The translations under genes and the position numbers were made by a program. From positions 1 through 64,000 of the forward strand of contig DRFJ01000056.1 of NCBI GenBank assembly GCA_011050615.1: a stretch of DNA of 64,000 nucleotides, written 5' to 3'. Of this stretch, positions 35,762 through 45,903 are shown one piece after another. The notes under the pieces are model-generated. The model ran no database searches. It saw only the letters and a program-made list of their open reading frames with translations, and was not told where the DNA came from. This DNA is from Bacteroidota bacterium. GTDB lineage: Bacteria > Bacteroidota > Bacteroidia > Bacteroidales > VadinHA17. How positions within the stretch are numbered: position 1 is the first letter of the stretch; the number at the start of each line of letters is the position of its first letter.

Positions 35762-38700
35762 ATGAGAGAACCCGTATTATTTGCATTAATACACATATTC
35801 GCAATACTCTCACAGGTAACCCCCGGTGGTATTACAACCCGGGGAAGGAAAATTTTACGCGGATATCTCGCAAGATATCTTAACCAGGAGCTTGAAGAGG
35901 AATATTATAAAATTTTTGAAACAACCCATGAATTTTATTCAGAGGAGCTTTCAGGACTTGATGATAAGGAGTTAAAAGACGAAACATCACTTATCAATTT
36001 CCAGATAAAAAATATATGCAGGCAAATACGTAAGGGACTCTTTCTGGAAGAAAGAATGATTGTGTTTCTTCAGCTGCTTGAATTCGTTTATGAAGACCGC
36101 GAGGTAACATCCCAGGAAAGGAAGATAATAGAAATAGTAGCGCGAACCTTCAACATCAATGAAAAGGAATATAACAATTCCTGTTCCTTTATGATAGGGA
36201 ATGCCATGGATAAGGTGAGCCCCGATTCAATAATATTAATTGAAGGACCGGGGGATGAGGAAAAATTTTCTGACACTTTCGGGAACAAGAAGAAATGGAA
36301 TAAAATACCTATACAAGGCCTCCAGGGCAGTATTTTTGTTCTTCATATTGAAAGCATCCATATCCTTCTTTTTACCTACCATGGCAATCAGTCATTATAC
36401 TTCAGGGGCAAGCCGGTAATAAAAGGAAGGCCTTACCTGCTGGATCCGGGTGTGAGCATAAAAGGCAAGGATATTGAACCAATTTATTATGCGGGAATAT
36501 TGAGAGAGTTTCTCAGACTCTCATATGTCGATAAAATAATTTTCGAAGGTCATAACCTTGAGTATCGGTTTAAAAAGTCAGATCAGGGTTTGAAACCAAT
36601 GAGTTTCAGGGCTGATTCGGGTAATCTGATAGGTATAATGGGTGGCAGCGGTGTTGGCAAATCAACAATGCTGAACATACTGAACGGGAAGATGAACCCT
36701 GACAGGGGCAACCTTTATCTGAACGGATATGATCTTTTTAATGAGAGTGATGAACTCAAGGGTTTGATTGGATATATCCCCCAGGATGACCTGTTGATCG
36801 AAGAACTTACAGTATTCCAGAATCTTTATTATAACGCCAGGCTATGTTTTGGAAATTATTCCAGGAAGAGGATCAGGACTATGGTGAAAAAGATACTGAA
36901 GGGCCTGGAACTTTATGAAATAAAGGATTTACAGGTTGGTGACCCCTTAAACAAGAAAATAAGCGGAGGTCAGCGAAAAAGATTGAATATCAGCCTTGAA
37001 TTGATAAGAGAGCCGGCTATACTGTTTGTGGATGAGCCCACATCCGGACTGTCATCATCTGATTCACACAAGGTAATGGAGCTCCTGAAAGAGCAGGCTA
37101 ACAAAGGGAAACTGATAATCTCAATCATACACCAGCCCTCCTCCGGCGTACTGAAACTTTTTGACAGGTTATGGATACTTGACAAGGGCGGGTATATGGT
37201 TTATGACGGCGACCCTGTCGATTCACTCGTATATTTTAAAACTGAAACTTCCCAGGCAAATGCGGCTGAATCAGAGTGCCCTAACTGTGGTAATGTCGAC
37301 ACTGATGATATCCTTGACCTTATAGAATCAAAGCAGGTTACCGAAGAGGGGTATAAGAGTGAAAAAAGGGTGGTGGAACCCAAAGAGTGGTATGAGAGGT
37401 ATAAGAGGACGATGAAACCCAATTTTAAATCCAGGCCACAGAAGTTCAAACTACCGCAAACTAATTTTTCTGTTCCTTCCAAAATATCACAGCTCAAGAC
37501 ATTTTTTAAAAGGAATATACTTAGAAAGCTTTCAGACAGGCAGTACCTGACCATTAACCTGTTCGAAGCCCCGATGCTTGCCGTCATTCTTGCCTTTCTT
37601 TCGAAATATATTACAGACGGGGTTTACCTCATGTCCGAAAACAAGAACCTTCCAATCTTCCTCTTCATGGCAGTAGTGGTTGCCCTCTTCCTCGGTCTTA
37701 CGGTGAGTGCCGAAGAAATATTCAAGGACCGGAAGATACTCGAAAGGCAGAAATTCCTGGATATCAGCCGTTCAAGTTACCTGGTATCAAAAATTTCTTT
37801 TCTCTTCATGCTCTCAGCCTTACAGTCATTCCTATTTATTTTTATATCGGATATTATACTTGAAATAAACGGGCTGCTTTTCAGGCAGTGGCTGGTTTTA
37901 TTCTCCATTTCCTGTTTCGGGAATATAGTGGGACTTAATATCTCGGCAGGTATGAGATCGGTTGTAAGTATATACATTCTGATACCCCTTATTCTCGTAC
38001 CACAACTCCTGCTTGGTGGTGCCATGATAAAGTTTGATGACCTGCATAAGAGCTTTACCAATAAGATATATGTTCCTATCATCGGCGACGTTATGGCTAC
38101 AAGGTGGGCCTATGAGGCTATTTCCGTAGACCAGTTTAAAAATAACCGATACGAGAGACTGATATTTGATAATGAAATGAATTTAAGCCAGAACGACTGG
38201 TACGATTCCTTCCTGATTCCCGAATTAAAAAAGAAAGTTAAGGAATGCGAGTTTGCAAAGGGAAGAGCAGAATATGCCAGTCACTTTAACAATAACCTAA
38301 ATAAACTTAACAGGTATATCGGCTTGCTTTCATCACTCTCGGGAATTGAGTCTGATTCACTTCTGTCTGAATTAAATGTCGGAAAGTTTGATTCAGCAAC
38401 CGTTAAAAGGGCCAATGCAAGGCTTGACAGCCTCAGGTCATTTTTCAGGGCAAAAAGAATAGATGCCACCAGCCGGAGGGATTCAATACTAAATGAACTG
38501 GAAAAGAAAATAGGCCGTGAAAAAATACTTGAGCTGAAACGGAATAATTATAATAATTACCTGGCCGATATCGTGCTTAACGTATCAAGTATCGATAAGA
38601 TATATGAGACTGAAGACCAGATGATACAAAAATCTGACCCGGTTTACATGGCACCTACCTCAAGGATTGGGAGGGCACATTTTTTTGCACCTTTTAAATA

Positions 38701-38863
38701 TTTTGGAAATCTTAAAATAGATACCCTCTGGTTTAATATAATGGCCATATGGTTAATGTCTGCCGCATTTATGCTGAGTCTTTACTTTAATGTTCTCAAG
38801 AAGATCATCGATCTGCTTGAATCAATCAGTTTTTCCTGGCGCAAAAGAGAACCAAGGGTATAA
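35762..38863 (+). CDS. Large ABC transporter fusion: N-terminal TerB-like helical domain, ATPase and ABC-2 permease
   Basis: The 1033-residue protein is unusually composite. Residues 1 to about 150 are soluble and helical (DREVTSQERKIIEIVARTFNINEKEY), resembling a TerB/tellurite-resistance type helical bundle. An ABCG-like ATPase follows, with Walker A MGGSGVGKSTMLNIL near 295, signature SGGQRKRLNISLELI near 400 and Walker B ILFVDEPTSGLSSSD near 420. A linker carries a single CPNCGN knuckle near 505. A first membrane block runs about 595-780. A large extracytoplasmic, coiled-coil-like insert (about 790-965) precedes a last span near 985-1005. ATPase-before-permease order is the ABCG layout. 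The substrate is unknown. It follows the helical lipoprotein gene and precedes rsmA by 55 bases. Confidence 0.82.
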   Translation: MREPVLFALIHIFAILSQVTPGGITTRGRKILRGYLARYLNQELEEEYYKIFETTHEFYSEELSGLDDKELKDETSLINFQIKNICRQIRKGLFLEERMIVFLQLLEFVYEDREVTSQERKIIEIVARTFNINEKEYNNSCSFMIGNAMDKVSPDSIILIEGPGDEEKFSDTFGNKKKWNKIPIQGLQGSIFVLHIESIHILLFTYHGNQSLYFRGKPVIKGRPYLLDPGVSIKGKDIEPIYYAGILREFLRLSYVDKIIFEGHNLEYRFKKSDQGLKPMSFRADSGNLIGIMGGSGVGKSTMLNILNGKMNPDRGNLYLNGYDLFNESDELKGLIGYIPQDDLLIEELTVFQNLYYNARLCFGNYSRKRIRTMVKKILKGLELYEIKDLQVGDPLNKKISGGQRKRLNISLELIREPAILFVDEPTSGLSSSDSHKVMELLKEQANKGKLIISIIHQPSSGVLKLFDRLWILDKGGYMVYDGDPVDSLVYFKTETSQANAAESECPNCGNVDTDDILDLIESKQVTEEGYKSEKRVVEPKEWYERYKRTMKPNFKSRPQKFKLPQTNFSVPSKISQLKTFFKRNILRKLSDRQYLTINLFEAPMLAVILAFLSKYITDGVYLMSENKNLPIFLFMAVVVALFLGLTVSAEEIFKDRKILERQKFLDISRSSYLVSKISFLFMLSALQSFLFIFISDIILEINGLLFRQWLVLFSISCFGNIVGLNISAGMRSVVSIYILIPLILVPQLLLGGAMIKFDDLHKSFTNKIYVPIIGDVMATRWAYEAISVDQFKNNRYERLIFDNEMNLSQNDWYDSFLIPELKKKVKECEFAKGRAEYASHFNNNLNKLNRYIGLLSSLSGIESDSLLSELNVGKFDSATVKRANARLDSLRSFFRAKRIDATSRRDSILNELEKKIGREKILELKRNNYNNYLADIVLNVSSIDKIYETEDQMIQKSDPVYMAPTSRIGRAHFFAPFKYFGNLKIDTLWFNIMAIWLMSAAFMLSLYFNVLKKIIDLLESISFSWRKREPRV

Positions 38864-38918
38864 ATAATTTATCACCAGGTTGTTTTTATCGCTCTGAAAA
38901 GCTTATTTTGCCTTCGCT

Positions 38919-39719
38919 ATGAGTGAAGTAAGGGCAAAAAAGCATCTTGGTCAGCATTTCCTGACCGACAGGAATATAGCCGGGAAAATATCCCTGGCGC
39001 TTGAAATGAAAGATTGTTCAAATGTCCTGGAAATAGGACCCGGGATGGGGATGCTAACTGATTTTCTCATTGAAAGGGGCTTTGAAAATTTTAAGGTCGT
39101 TGAAATAGATCGTGAGGCAGCAGATTATTTAAGAAGAAAATATAATAAACTTAAATTAATTGAAGCGGATTTTCTGAGCCTGGACCTCGATAGTCATTTT
39201 AAGGGGGATATGGGGATAATTGGTAATTTCCCCTATAATATATCAAGCCAGATTTTCTTCAGGGTGCTTCAATACAGGGATAAAGTCTGTGAACTAACCG
39301 GTATGCTTCAGAAAGAAGTTGCAGACAGGATAGTTTCAGGGCCCGGATCGAAAGTCTATGGTATACTGAGTGTACTTTTACAGGCATATTACAGGGTTGA
39401 ATACCTGTTTGCAGTTCCGTCAGGTGTTTTCAATCCCCCTCCAAAAGTCAAATCAGCTGTAATAAGACTTACGCGAAAAGAGGGGGGAGCTGTCAACTAT
39501 AATGAAAATTTGTTTTTCAGGGTGGTTAAGCTAACGTTTAACCAGAGAAGAAAAACCATAAAGAATTCGTTAAAACCACTGGTGGATGCTTCAGGTATTG
39601 ATAATTTATTGCTCAGGAAAAGACCTGAGGAACTGGGAGTGGATGATTTTATCAGACTAACCGAACTTGTTGAAGCTTTAATGAACAAAAATACGAATAG
39701 CCATGTCCAGGACAATTGA
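38919..39719 (+). CDS. rsmA: 16S rRNA (adenine(1518)-N6/adenine(1519)-N6)-dimethyltransferase
   Basis: RsmA (KsgA) dimethylates two adenines in the 3' hairpin of 16S rRNA late in 30S assembly. The 266-residue enzyme starts with KKHLGQHFLTDRNIAGKI, binds SAM through VLEIGPGMGMLTDFL and carries the catalytic motif NFPYNISSQIF (the NLPY-type motif). The C-terminal helical rRNA-binding domain includes FNQRRKTIKNSLKPL. Its last 17 bases overlap the start of mgtE, implying translational coupling between two functionally unrelated genes, an arrangement common in this phylum. Confidence 0.95.
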   Translation: MSEVRAKKHLGQHFLTDRNIAGKISLALEMKDCSNVLEIGPGMGMLTDFLIERGFENFKVVEIDREAADYLRRKYNKLKLIEADFLSLDLDSHFKGDMGIIGNFPYNISSQIFFRVLQYRDKVCELTGMLQKEVADRIVSGPGSKVYGILSVLLQAYYRVEYLFAVPSGVFNPPPKVKSAVIRLTRKEGGAVNYNENLFFRVVKLTFNQRRKTIKNSLKPLVDASGIDNLLLRKRPEELGVDDFIRLTELVEALMNKNTNSHVQDN

Positions 39720-41070
39720 AATCAGCAGGGAATTTATTGATGAACTGAGGGAAGCCATTAAGGAAAATGATGAAAAGAAAGCACTTGAGCTTATAACTGA
39801 TTTCCATGCAGCTGACATAGCCGATCTGTATGACGATATCAGTATTGAAGAAGCTCGTTACCTTTATCTTCTTCTTGACGGGGAACGTGCATCCGATGTC
39901 CTGGCAGAGCTTGACGAGGATGACAGGGAAAGATTCCTTGAGGTCTTGCCGGGTGAAGTGATTGCACAGAAGTTTATTGACCATATGGACTCCGATGACG
40001 CTGCCGACGTAATCGGAGATCTTTCAGAGGAGAAGAAACAGGAAATACTCCTGCATCTTGATGACCTGGAACAGGCGGGTGATATCGTAGACCTTCTGGG
40101 CTATGATGAGGACAGTGCAGGGGGACTGATGGCCAAGGAGATGATAAAAGTCAACGAGAACTGGACAATACTAACCTGCCTTAAGGAAATGGCGAATCAG
40201 GCTGATGAGGTTGATGAGGTATATTATGTTTACGTTGTAGATGACAATAATAAACTCAGGGGCATAGTGTCACTCAAGAAGATGCTGCTCAGCAATAATG
40301 CCACAAAGGTTAAAACTATTATTGAGGATGATATTATCTCGGTTAACACATCAACACCGGGGGAGGAAGTTGCACAGATTATGGTAAAGTACGACCTTGT
40401 GGCAATTCCGGTAGTAGATTCACTCGGACGCCTTGTGGGACGTATTACCATTGATGACATCGTTGATTTTATCAGGGAAGAAGCCGAGAGAGATTACCAG
40501 ATGGCATCGGGTCTGACAGATGAGGTTGAGGCCGGAGATAAAGTACTGTATATTACCAGGGTCAGATTGCCCTGGCTTTTTATAGGATTGCTGGGAGGTA
40601 TACTGGGAGCGCTGGTCCTCGGCAGATTTGAGGGAAGCCTGAAAATGTACCCCGAGATGGCTTTCTTTATACCTCTTATTGCTGCTATGGGTGGTAATGT
40701 GGGGATACAATCATCAGCCATTATAGTACAGGGCCTGGCAAATAATACCCTTAAGGGGGAAAGTACCATCAAAAGGCTCTTGAAGGAATTCCTGGTTGCC
40801 CTGGTAAATGGCCTGATCCTGGCAGCAATAATTTTTGTCTATAATTTTTTTGTAAACGATTCCTTTGCCCTTACACTTACAGTGAGTGCTTCGTTGTTAG
40901 CTGTTATTCTTTTTGCAGCCCTTTTCGGAACCTTTATTCCGCTTATACTGGACAGTTTCAAGATTGACCCGGCACTGGCCACAGGACCCTTTATAACAAC
41001 AATGAACGATATTATAGGTCTTTTTATGTATATGATTATTGGGAGGCTGCTTTACGGGGTATTTGTATGA
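39703..41070 (+). CDS. mgtE: Magnesium transporter MgtE
   Basis: MgtE is a dimeric, Mg2+-gated Mg2+ channel. The 455-residue protein has the acidic N domain (about 1-130, LYLLLDGERASDVLAELDEDDRERFLEVL). Two CBS domains follow (about 135-260, with SAGGLMAKEMIKVNENWT and GRITIDDIVDFI), and five C-terminal helices from about 285 with the pore signature AAMGGNVGIQSSAIIVQGLA. All regulatory and pore features are present. The gene overlaps rsmA by 17 bases and ends 13 bases from a convergent permease gene. Confidence 0.95.
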   Translation: MSRTIEISREFIDELREAIKENDEKKALELITDFHAADIADLYDDISIEEARYLYLLLDGERASDVLAELDEDDRERFLEVLPGEVIAQKFIDHMDSDDAADVIGDLSEEKKQEILLHLDDLEQAGDIVDLLGYDEDSAGGLMAKEMIKVNENWTILTCLKEMANQADEVDEVYYVYVVDDNNKLRGIVSLKKMLLSNNATKVKTIIEDDIISVNTSTPGEEVAQIMVKYDLVAIPVVDSLGRLVGRITIDDIVDFIREEAERDYQMASGLTDEVEAGDKVLYITRVRLPWLFIGLLGGILGALVLGRFEGSLKMYPEMAFFIPLIAAMGGNVGIQSSAIIVQGLANNTLKGESTIKRLLKEFLVALVNGLILAAIIFVYNFFVNDSFALTLTVSASLLAVILFAALFGTFIPLILDSFKIDPALATGPFITTMNDIIGLFMYMIIGRLLYGVFV

Positions 41071-41083
41071 AAAGGGCCCCGGT

Positions 41084-42334
41084 TCAGAAAGAGAAGCCTA
41101 TGGCATCAACAGGATTCATACGGGATGCTGCATGGGCAGGTGCATAGCCTGCAACAATACCTATTACAGCCGAAATAATTATCCCGAGAAAAATATTTCC
41201 AAAGGTCAGATGCATATTCAACTCCCATAAATAATTTACTATGCCGGTGCCCATTAAAATAAATATCAGTCCGATAATACCACCTGTTATTGAAAGCAGC
41301 ATCGACTCATACAGGAATTGCCATAGTATAAACATTCTTTTGGCTCCCAGTGCCATCTGTATTCCAATTATGCTTGTGCGTTCCCTGACCGATACAAACA
41401 TGATATTGGCTATACCAAAGCCTCCGACAAGAATGGAGAAGCCACCAATTATCCATCCCCCCACATTTATACCTGCAAATACGCTCTCAAAACCCTGTGT
41501 AAGTAGGCTTGCGCGGTTAATTGAAAAATTATTCGTTTCATCGGGTTTGAGCCTGCGCGCTGCTCTGAGTATCATTGCGGCTTCATCGCCCAGTTCCTGA
41601 ACAGCAACACCCTCGCGGGTTTTTAACATTATATTCGAATTGATAAACCTGTTACGCATATTTACTAACTTTTTTGCATAGTTTACAGGTATCACGGTCA
41701 TCTCATCCATGCCACTGTCGCTTATCCCTCCCTGTCCTTCAGCCTTGAATACACCTATTACCCTTGTCTTATACCCTGATATAATCAGGTCTTTGCCAAC
41801 AGGATCAAGGTCTTCGAAGATAGTTTCTGCTGTTACCGCACCAATTACAGCAACTCTTTTTCCTGTCAGAAGCTCATTAGGAGAAAAATATCGTCCCCTG
41901 GCTATCTCAAATGAACGTATTTCATCAAAACCTTCGGAAACACCCCATAAATAGGCATCATTTACAGCATTATCCCGGTACTTGAAATTGCGTGTGAAGA
42001 TCACTGAAAAGGAAGCTGAGGCAGATTTAGTGGAATTCCTTAAAATAGCCTCGTAATCGTCAAGGCTTACTGCAGGCCAGGATATCAGATCCCACCAGGG
42101 CAGGTTAGGATCGAAGGACCATGGCATCTTTTGTACATATACCACATCATCGCCAAGAGTGGCTATACTGTCCCGGACAGAACTTTCCATCCAGTCGAGA
42201 ACAGTGAATACAGAAATAATGGCAAATATCCCTATGGTAATCCCAAACAAAGACAGAAAAGTCCTTAGCTTATTTACGATAATTGAATTGATCGCAAAGA
42301 GGAATCCTTCCTTTATCAATCTGAAAAAAATCAT
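41084..42334 (-). CDS. MacB/FtsX-type ABC transporter permease, orphan
   Basis: The 416-residue protein has the MacB topology: one N-terminal span (residues 15-45, KLRTFLSLFGITIGIFAIISV), a large periplasmic MacB_PCD domain (about 50-270), and three C-terminal spans from about 290 (GGFSILVGGFGIANIMFVSVRERTSIIGIQMALGAKR, the FtsX signature). Such permeases work with an MacB-type ATPase and a membrane-fusion protein to move molecules out of the periplasm; neither partner is adjacent. It is transcribed alone, convergent to mgtE and divergent from purH. The substrate is unknown. Confidence 0.87.
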   Translation of the reverse strand: MIFFRLIKEGFLFAINSIIVNKLRTFLSLFGITIGIFAIISVFTVLDWMESSVRDSIATLGDDVVYVQKMPWSFDPNLPWWDLISWPAVSLDDYEAILRNSTKSASASFSVIFTRNFKYRDNAVNDAYLWGVSEGFDEIRSFEIARGRYFSPNELLTGKRVAVIGAVTAETIFEDLDPVGKDLIISGYKTRVIGVFKAEGQGGISDSGMDEMTVIPVNYAKKLVNMRNRFINSNIMLKTREGVAVQELGDEAAMILRAARRLKPDETNNFSINRASLLTQGFESVFAGINVGGWIIGGFSILVGGFGIANIMFVSVRERTSIIGIQMALGAKRMFILWQFLYESMLLSITGGIIGLIFILMGTGIVNYLWELNMHLTFGNIFLGIIISAVIGIVAGYAPAHAASRMNPVDAIGFSF

Positions 42335-42481
42335 GACTCAAATATACTTAATTTATGGATTGATTGAAACGAGCAGTTCCCAAATTACCTGAAAAGTACG
42401 GAATACATTGTACGACAATAAAAAAATATATATTTTTAAGCCTGTTAAATCATCCCGGGTATTAGGTCTAATTTATTGAAT

Positions 42482-44005
42482 ATGAGGGAAAAGAAGATAA
42501 AATCCGCTTTATTGTCTGTATATCACAAAGATGGACTTGCAGATATAGTCAAAAAGCTTGATGAGCTGGGAGTAAAAATTATTTCCACAGGTGGGACTCA
42601 CAGCTTCATATCCGGACTCGGTATTGAAGCTGAAAAGGTTGAAGACCTTACATCATATCCTTCAATACTTGGTGGCAGGGTAAAGACCCTTCATCCGAAA
42701 ATTTTCGGGGGTATACTGGCACGAAGGGATAATGAAACAGATATCGCGCATCTGGCCGAATATGATATACCTGAGATTGACCTGATAGTGGTCGACCTCT
42801 ATCCCTTCAGTGAGACGGTGGCTTCGGGTGCCGGGGAAGAGGATATAATCGAGAAAATTGATATCGGGGGTATATCACTGATAAGAGCAGCAGCAAAAAA
42901 CTACAGGGATACAGTTATTATATCACACAGGGGTCAGTACAAGCGCTTATATGAATTGCTTGATTCACAAGGGGGTATGATTAGCCTGGAAGAAAGAAGA
43001 CGGTTTGCAGCAGAGGCCTTCAGTGTAAGTTCCGAATATGACACCCATATATTCAATTACTTTAACCGGAAAGAGGGTCTGGATTTGTTCAGGGAAAGCT
43101 TAAGCGAAGCGAAATTGCTGAGATATGGCGAGAATCCGCATCAGAGGGGTATATTCTATGGTAAGCCGGGGGAAATATTCGAACAATTACATGGCAAGGA
43201 AATATCCTACAATAATCTTCTTGATATTGATTCGGCAATTGCTCTTATTGAAGAGTTTGACGAAACAACATTTGCAATAATAAAGCATAATAATGCCTGC
43301 GGTCTGGCTTCACGATCAGGGCTGCTTAATGCATGGAAAGACGCGCTTGCAGGTGATCCTGTTTCAGCTTTTGGAGGAGTTTTGATTACGAACAGGGAAA
43401 TTGATGCGGAGACAGCTGCAGAGATTGATAAACTTTTTTTTGAGGTAATAATAGCACCTTCATACAGTGAAGCTGCCCTTGAGGTGCTGAAGCATAAAAA
43501 GAACCGTATAATTCTTAAGCAGAAGGGCAGTAACGAACAGACTTACAGCTACAGGACGGTTTTAAATGGCATCTTACTACAGGATAGGGATTTGAAAACA
43601 GAGAAGGCGGAAGATATGAAAACAGTGACCAGGGTCAGCCCTGATAAGGTCCAGCTTACCGACCTTGAGTTTGCCAACAAGATAGTTAAGCACAGCAAAT
43701 CCAATACCATAGTGCTTGCAGGCAACAAACAGCTTTATGCCAGTGGGGTGGGAATGACCTCCCGGGTTGATGCCCTGAGCTTTGCTGTTGAGAAAGCCAA
43801 AAATTTTGGCTTTGATCTCAGCACTGCCGTGATGGCTTCAGATGCATTCTTCCCCTTTGCCGACAGTGTTGAAATAGCACACAGGGAAGGGATTAAGGCA
43901 GTGATTCAGCCGGGAGGATCAATAAGGGATAATCAATCAATTGATTTTTGTAATGATAAGGGGATGTCAATGGTATTTACGGGAACCAGGCATTTCAAAC
44001 ACTAA
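42482..44005 (+). CDS. purH: Bifunctional AICAR transformylase / IMP cyclohydrolase
   Basis: PurH performs the last two steps of IMP synthesis. I start at ATG 42482 (MREKKIKSALLSVYHKDGL, 507 residues); the track start is a TTG two codons earlier. The N-terminal MGS-like cyclohydrolase domain has LDELGVKIISTGGTHSFI and DLIVVDLYPFSETV. The transformylase domain has LRYGENPHQRG, TTFAIIKHNNACGLAS and DAFFPFADSVEIA. Both activities are complete. It is followed after 24 bases by mreB, a gene order typical of Bacteroidota, so it may be the first gene of the cell-shape operon. Confidence 0.96.
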   Translation: MREKKIKSALLSVYHKDGLADIVKKLDELGVKIISTGGTHSFISGLGIEAEKVEDLTSYPSILGGRVKTLHPKIFGGILARRDNETDIAHLAEYDIPEIDLIVVDLYPFSETVASGAGEEDIIEKIDIGGISLIRAAAKNYRDTVIISHRGQYKRLYELLDSQGGMISLEERRRFAAEAFSVSSEYDTHIFNYFNRKEGLDLFRESLSEAKLLRYGENPHQRGIFYGKPGEIFEQLHGKEISYNNLLDIDSAIALIEEFDETTFAIIKHNNACGLASRSGLLNAWKDALAGDPVSAFGGVLITNREIDAETAAEIDKLFFEVIIAPSYSEAALEVLKHKKNRIILKQKGSNEQTYSYRTVLNGILLQDRDLKTEKAEDMKTVTRVSPDKVQLTDLEFANKIVKHSKSNTIVLAGNKQLYASGVGMTSRVDALSFAVEKAKNFGFDLSTAVMASDAFFPFADSVEIAHREGIKAVIQPGGSIRDNQSIDFCNDKGMSMVFTGTRHFKH

Positions 44006-44029
44006 TACTTACCAATAATAAATATTCAG

Positions 44030-45052
44030 ATGGGGATATTTTCTTTCTTGACACAGGAGATAGCTATTGATCTTGGAACAGCCAATACAATAATCATCCA
44101 TAATGATAAAATCGTAGTAGATGAGCCTTCAATCGTTGCTGTGGATAAAAACACCGGTAAACTGATTGCTATCGGGGAAAAGGCAAGGCAGATGCATGGA
44201 AAAACCCATGAGAATATCAGGACGGTACGACCCTTGAGAGATGGTGTAATTGCAGACTTCAATGCTGCTGAACAGATGATCAGGGGCATGATAAAAATGA
44301 TAAACAAAAAACCCGCCCTTTTCTCTCCTACACTGAAAATGGTTGTCTGCATTCCTTCAGGAAGCACGGAAGTGGAAATACGCGCGGTGCGCGACTCTTC
44401 CGAGCATGCAGGAGGAAGGGATGTCTACCTCATTTATGAACCCATGGCAGCGGCAATAGGCATTGGACTGGATGTAGAGGCGCCAGAGGGTTTTATGGTG
44501 GTTGACATTGGCGGTGGAACAACAGAGATAGCCGTAATAGCCCTGGGAGGTATAGTCTGCAACAAATCCATCAGAACGGCCGGTGACGGGTTTACAAATG
44601 ATATCCAATCATATATGAGGCACCAGCACAATATTAAGATTGGTGAACGTACAGCAGAGGATATTAAGATAAATGTGGGTGCTGCCCTGCCTTCAATTGA
44701 AGACCCTCCTGCTGATCTTATTGTCAGGGGCCCGAACCTTATGACGGCAATGCCTGTGGAAATACCTGTCTCTTACCAGGAAATAGCACATTGCCTTGAC
44801 AAGTCCATCTCAAAGGTGGAAACAGCAATTTTAAGTGTGCTGGAACAAACACCACCTGAACTGTATGCAGATATAGTAGCCAGGGGTATATTTCTGGCAG
44901 GCGGAGGAGCATTGCTCCGCGGGCTTTCAAAAAGATTAACAGATAAAATAAGTATACCGTTTCACATAGCTGAAGATCCGATTCATGCTGTGGCAAGAGG
45001 AACGGGAGTAGCTTTAAAGAATTCAGATAAATTTTCGTTCCTCATGAGATAA
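44030..45052 (+). CDS. mreB: Rod shape-determining protein MreB
   Basis: MreB is the bacterial actin that organises lateral wall synthesis. The 340-residue protein carries the actin-family phosphate loops AIDLGTANTIII and VVDIGGGTTEIAVIAL, the adenosine-binding FLAGGGALLRGL, and an N-terminal amphipathic membrane-anchoring segment (MGIFSFLTQE). The length matches the family (about 340). It heads the mreBCD-mrdA-rodA elongasome block, with gaps of 15, 5 and 2 bases and then an overlap, showing one tightly packed operon. Confidence 0.97.
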   Translation: MGIFSFLTQEIAIDLGTANTIIIHNDKIVVDEPSIVAVDKNTGKLIAIGEKARQMHGKTHENIRTVRPLRDGVIADFNAAEQMIRGMIKMINKKPALFSPTLKMVVCIPSGSTEVEIRAVRDSSEHAGGRDVYLIYEPMAAAIGIGLDVEAPEGFMVVDIGGGTTEIAVIALGGIVCNKSIRTAGDGFTNDIQSYMRHQHNIKIGERTAEDIKINVGAALPSIEDPPADLIVRGPNLMTAMPVEIPVSYQEIAHCLDKSISKVETAILSVLEQTPPELYADIVARGIFLAGGGALLRGLSKRLTDKISIPFHIAEDPIHAVARGTGVALKNSDKFSFLMR

Positions 45053-45067
45053 TACCGGGGGTAGTAA

Positions 45068-45898
45068 ATGAGAAGTCTTTTAAACTTCCTGAAAAAATTC
45101 GGTAACGTCCTGCTCTTTATCCTTCTGGAGCTGATAGCCTTCTATCTGCTGGCAGCAAGGCCTAATTATCATAATATTAAACTGACAAAAGCAATTAATG
45201 CCACAAAAGCTGCAATGAGAAAAAAAATTAACAATGCTGTTGATTATTTCTCATTAAGTGATATTAATAAGCAGCTCGTAAGGGAAAATGAAGAGTTGAA
45301 AAACACACTTCAGAGAATATATAAAAGTGAGGAGTTGACTACCTTCAATGTTACCGACAGCATTTACAGGCAGCAGTATGTTTATATATCTGCAGCAGTA
45401 GTAAACAACAGTGTAAATAAACAGAAAAATTATATTACTCTTGACCGGGGAAGGCTCAGCGGGGTGAAAGAAGATATGGCAGTGATATGTCCGGAAGGAA
45501 TAGTTGGAATAATTGTTGAAGTTGGAAGGAATTATTCCATTGCCATGTCGGTCCTTAACCTTGAATTCAGGTTGTCTGCCAGGCTGAGCAAAAACGGGTA
45601 TTTCGGCTCTCTGACCTGGGATGGGGGGAATGTGAACAGTTTAATACTAAAGGAGATACCCAATCATGTAAATGTTTCAGTTGGCGATACTGTTGAAACA
45701 ACCGGGTATTCGGCTGTCTTTCCTGAAGGTATAATGATTGGAACCATCAGCGATTTTGACGAGAGGGGAGGTGATTTCCTGGATATTAAAATACAACCTT
45801 CAACGGATTTCAGGAAACTCAGCAATGCCTATATTATAGCTAACCTTAAAAAGGATGAGCAATTAAAAATTGAATCGGGAATACAGGGAACAAGATAA
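45068..45898 (+). CDS. mreC: Rod shape-determining protein MreC
   Basis: MreC is the periplasmic scaffold that activates PBP2/RodA. The 276-residue protein has one N-terminal membrane span (LLFILLELIAFYLLAARP), a coiled coil (about residues 65-95, SDINKQLVRENEELKNTLQRIYKSEEL) for dimerisation, and the double beta-barrel domain from about 110 (NNSVNKQKNYITLDRGRLSGVKEDMAVICPEGIVGIIVEVG). All features of the family are in place, and it sits in the mre operon. Confidence 0.94.
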   Translation: MRSLLNFLKKFGNVLLFILLELIAFYLLAARPNYHNIKLTKAINATKAAMRKKINNAVDYFSLSDINKQLVRENEELKNTLQRIYKSEELTTFNVTDSIYRQQYVYISAAVVNNSVNKQKNYITLDRGRLSGVKEDMAVICPEGIVGIIVEVGRNYSIAMSVLNLEFRLSARLSKNGYFGSLTWDGGNVNSLILKEIPNHVNVSVGDTVETTGYSAVFPEGIMIGTISDFDERGGDFLDIKIQPSTDFRKLSNAYIIANLKKDEQLKIESGIQGTR

Positions 45899-45903
45899 GT
45901 ATC

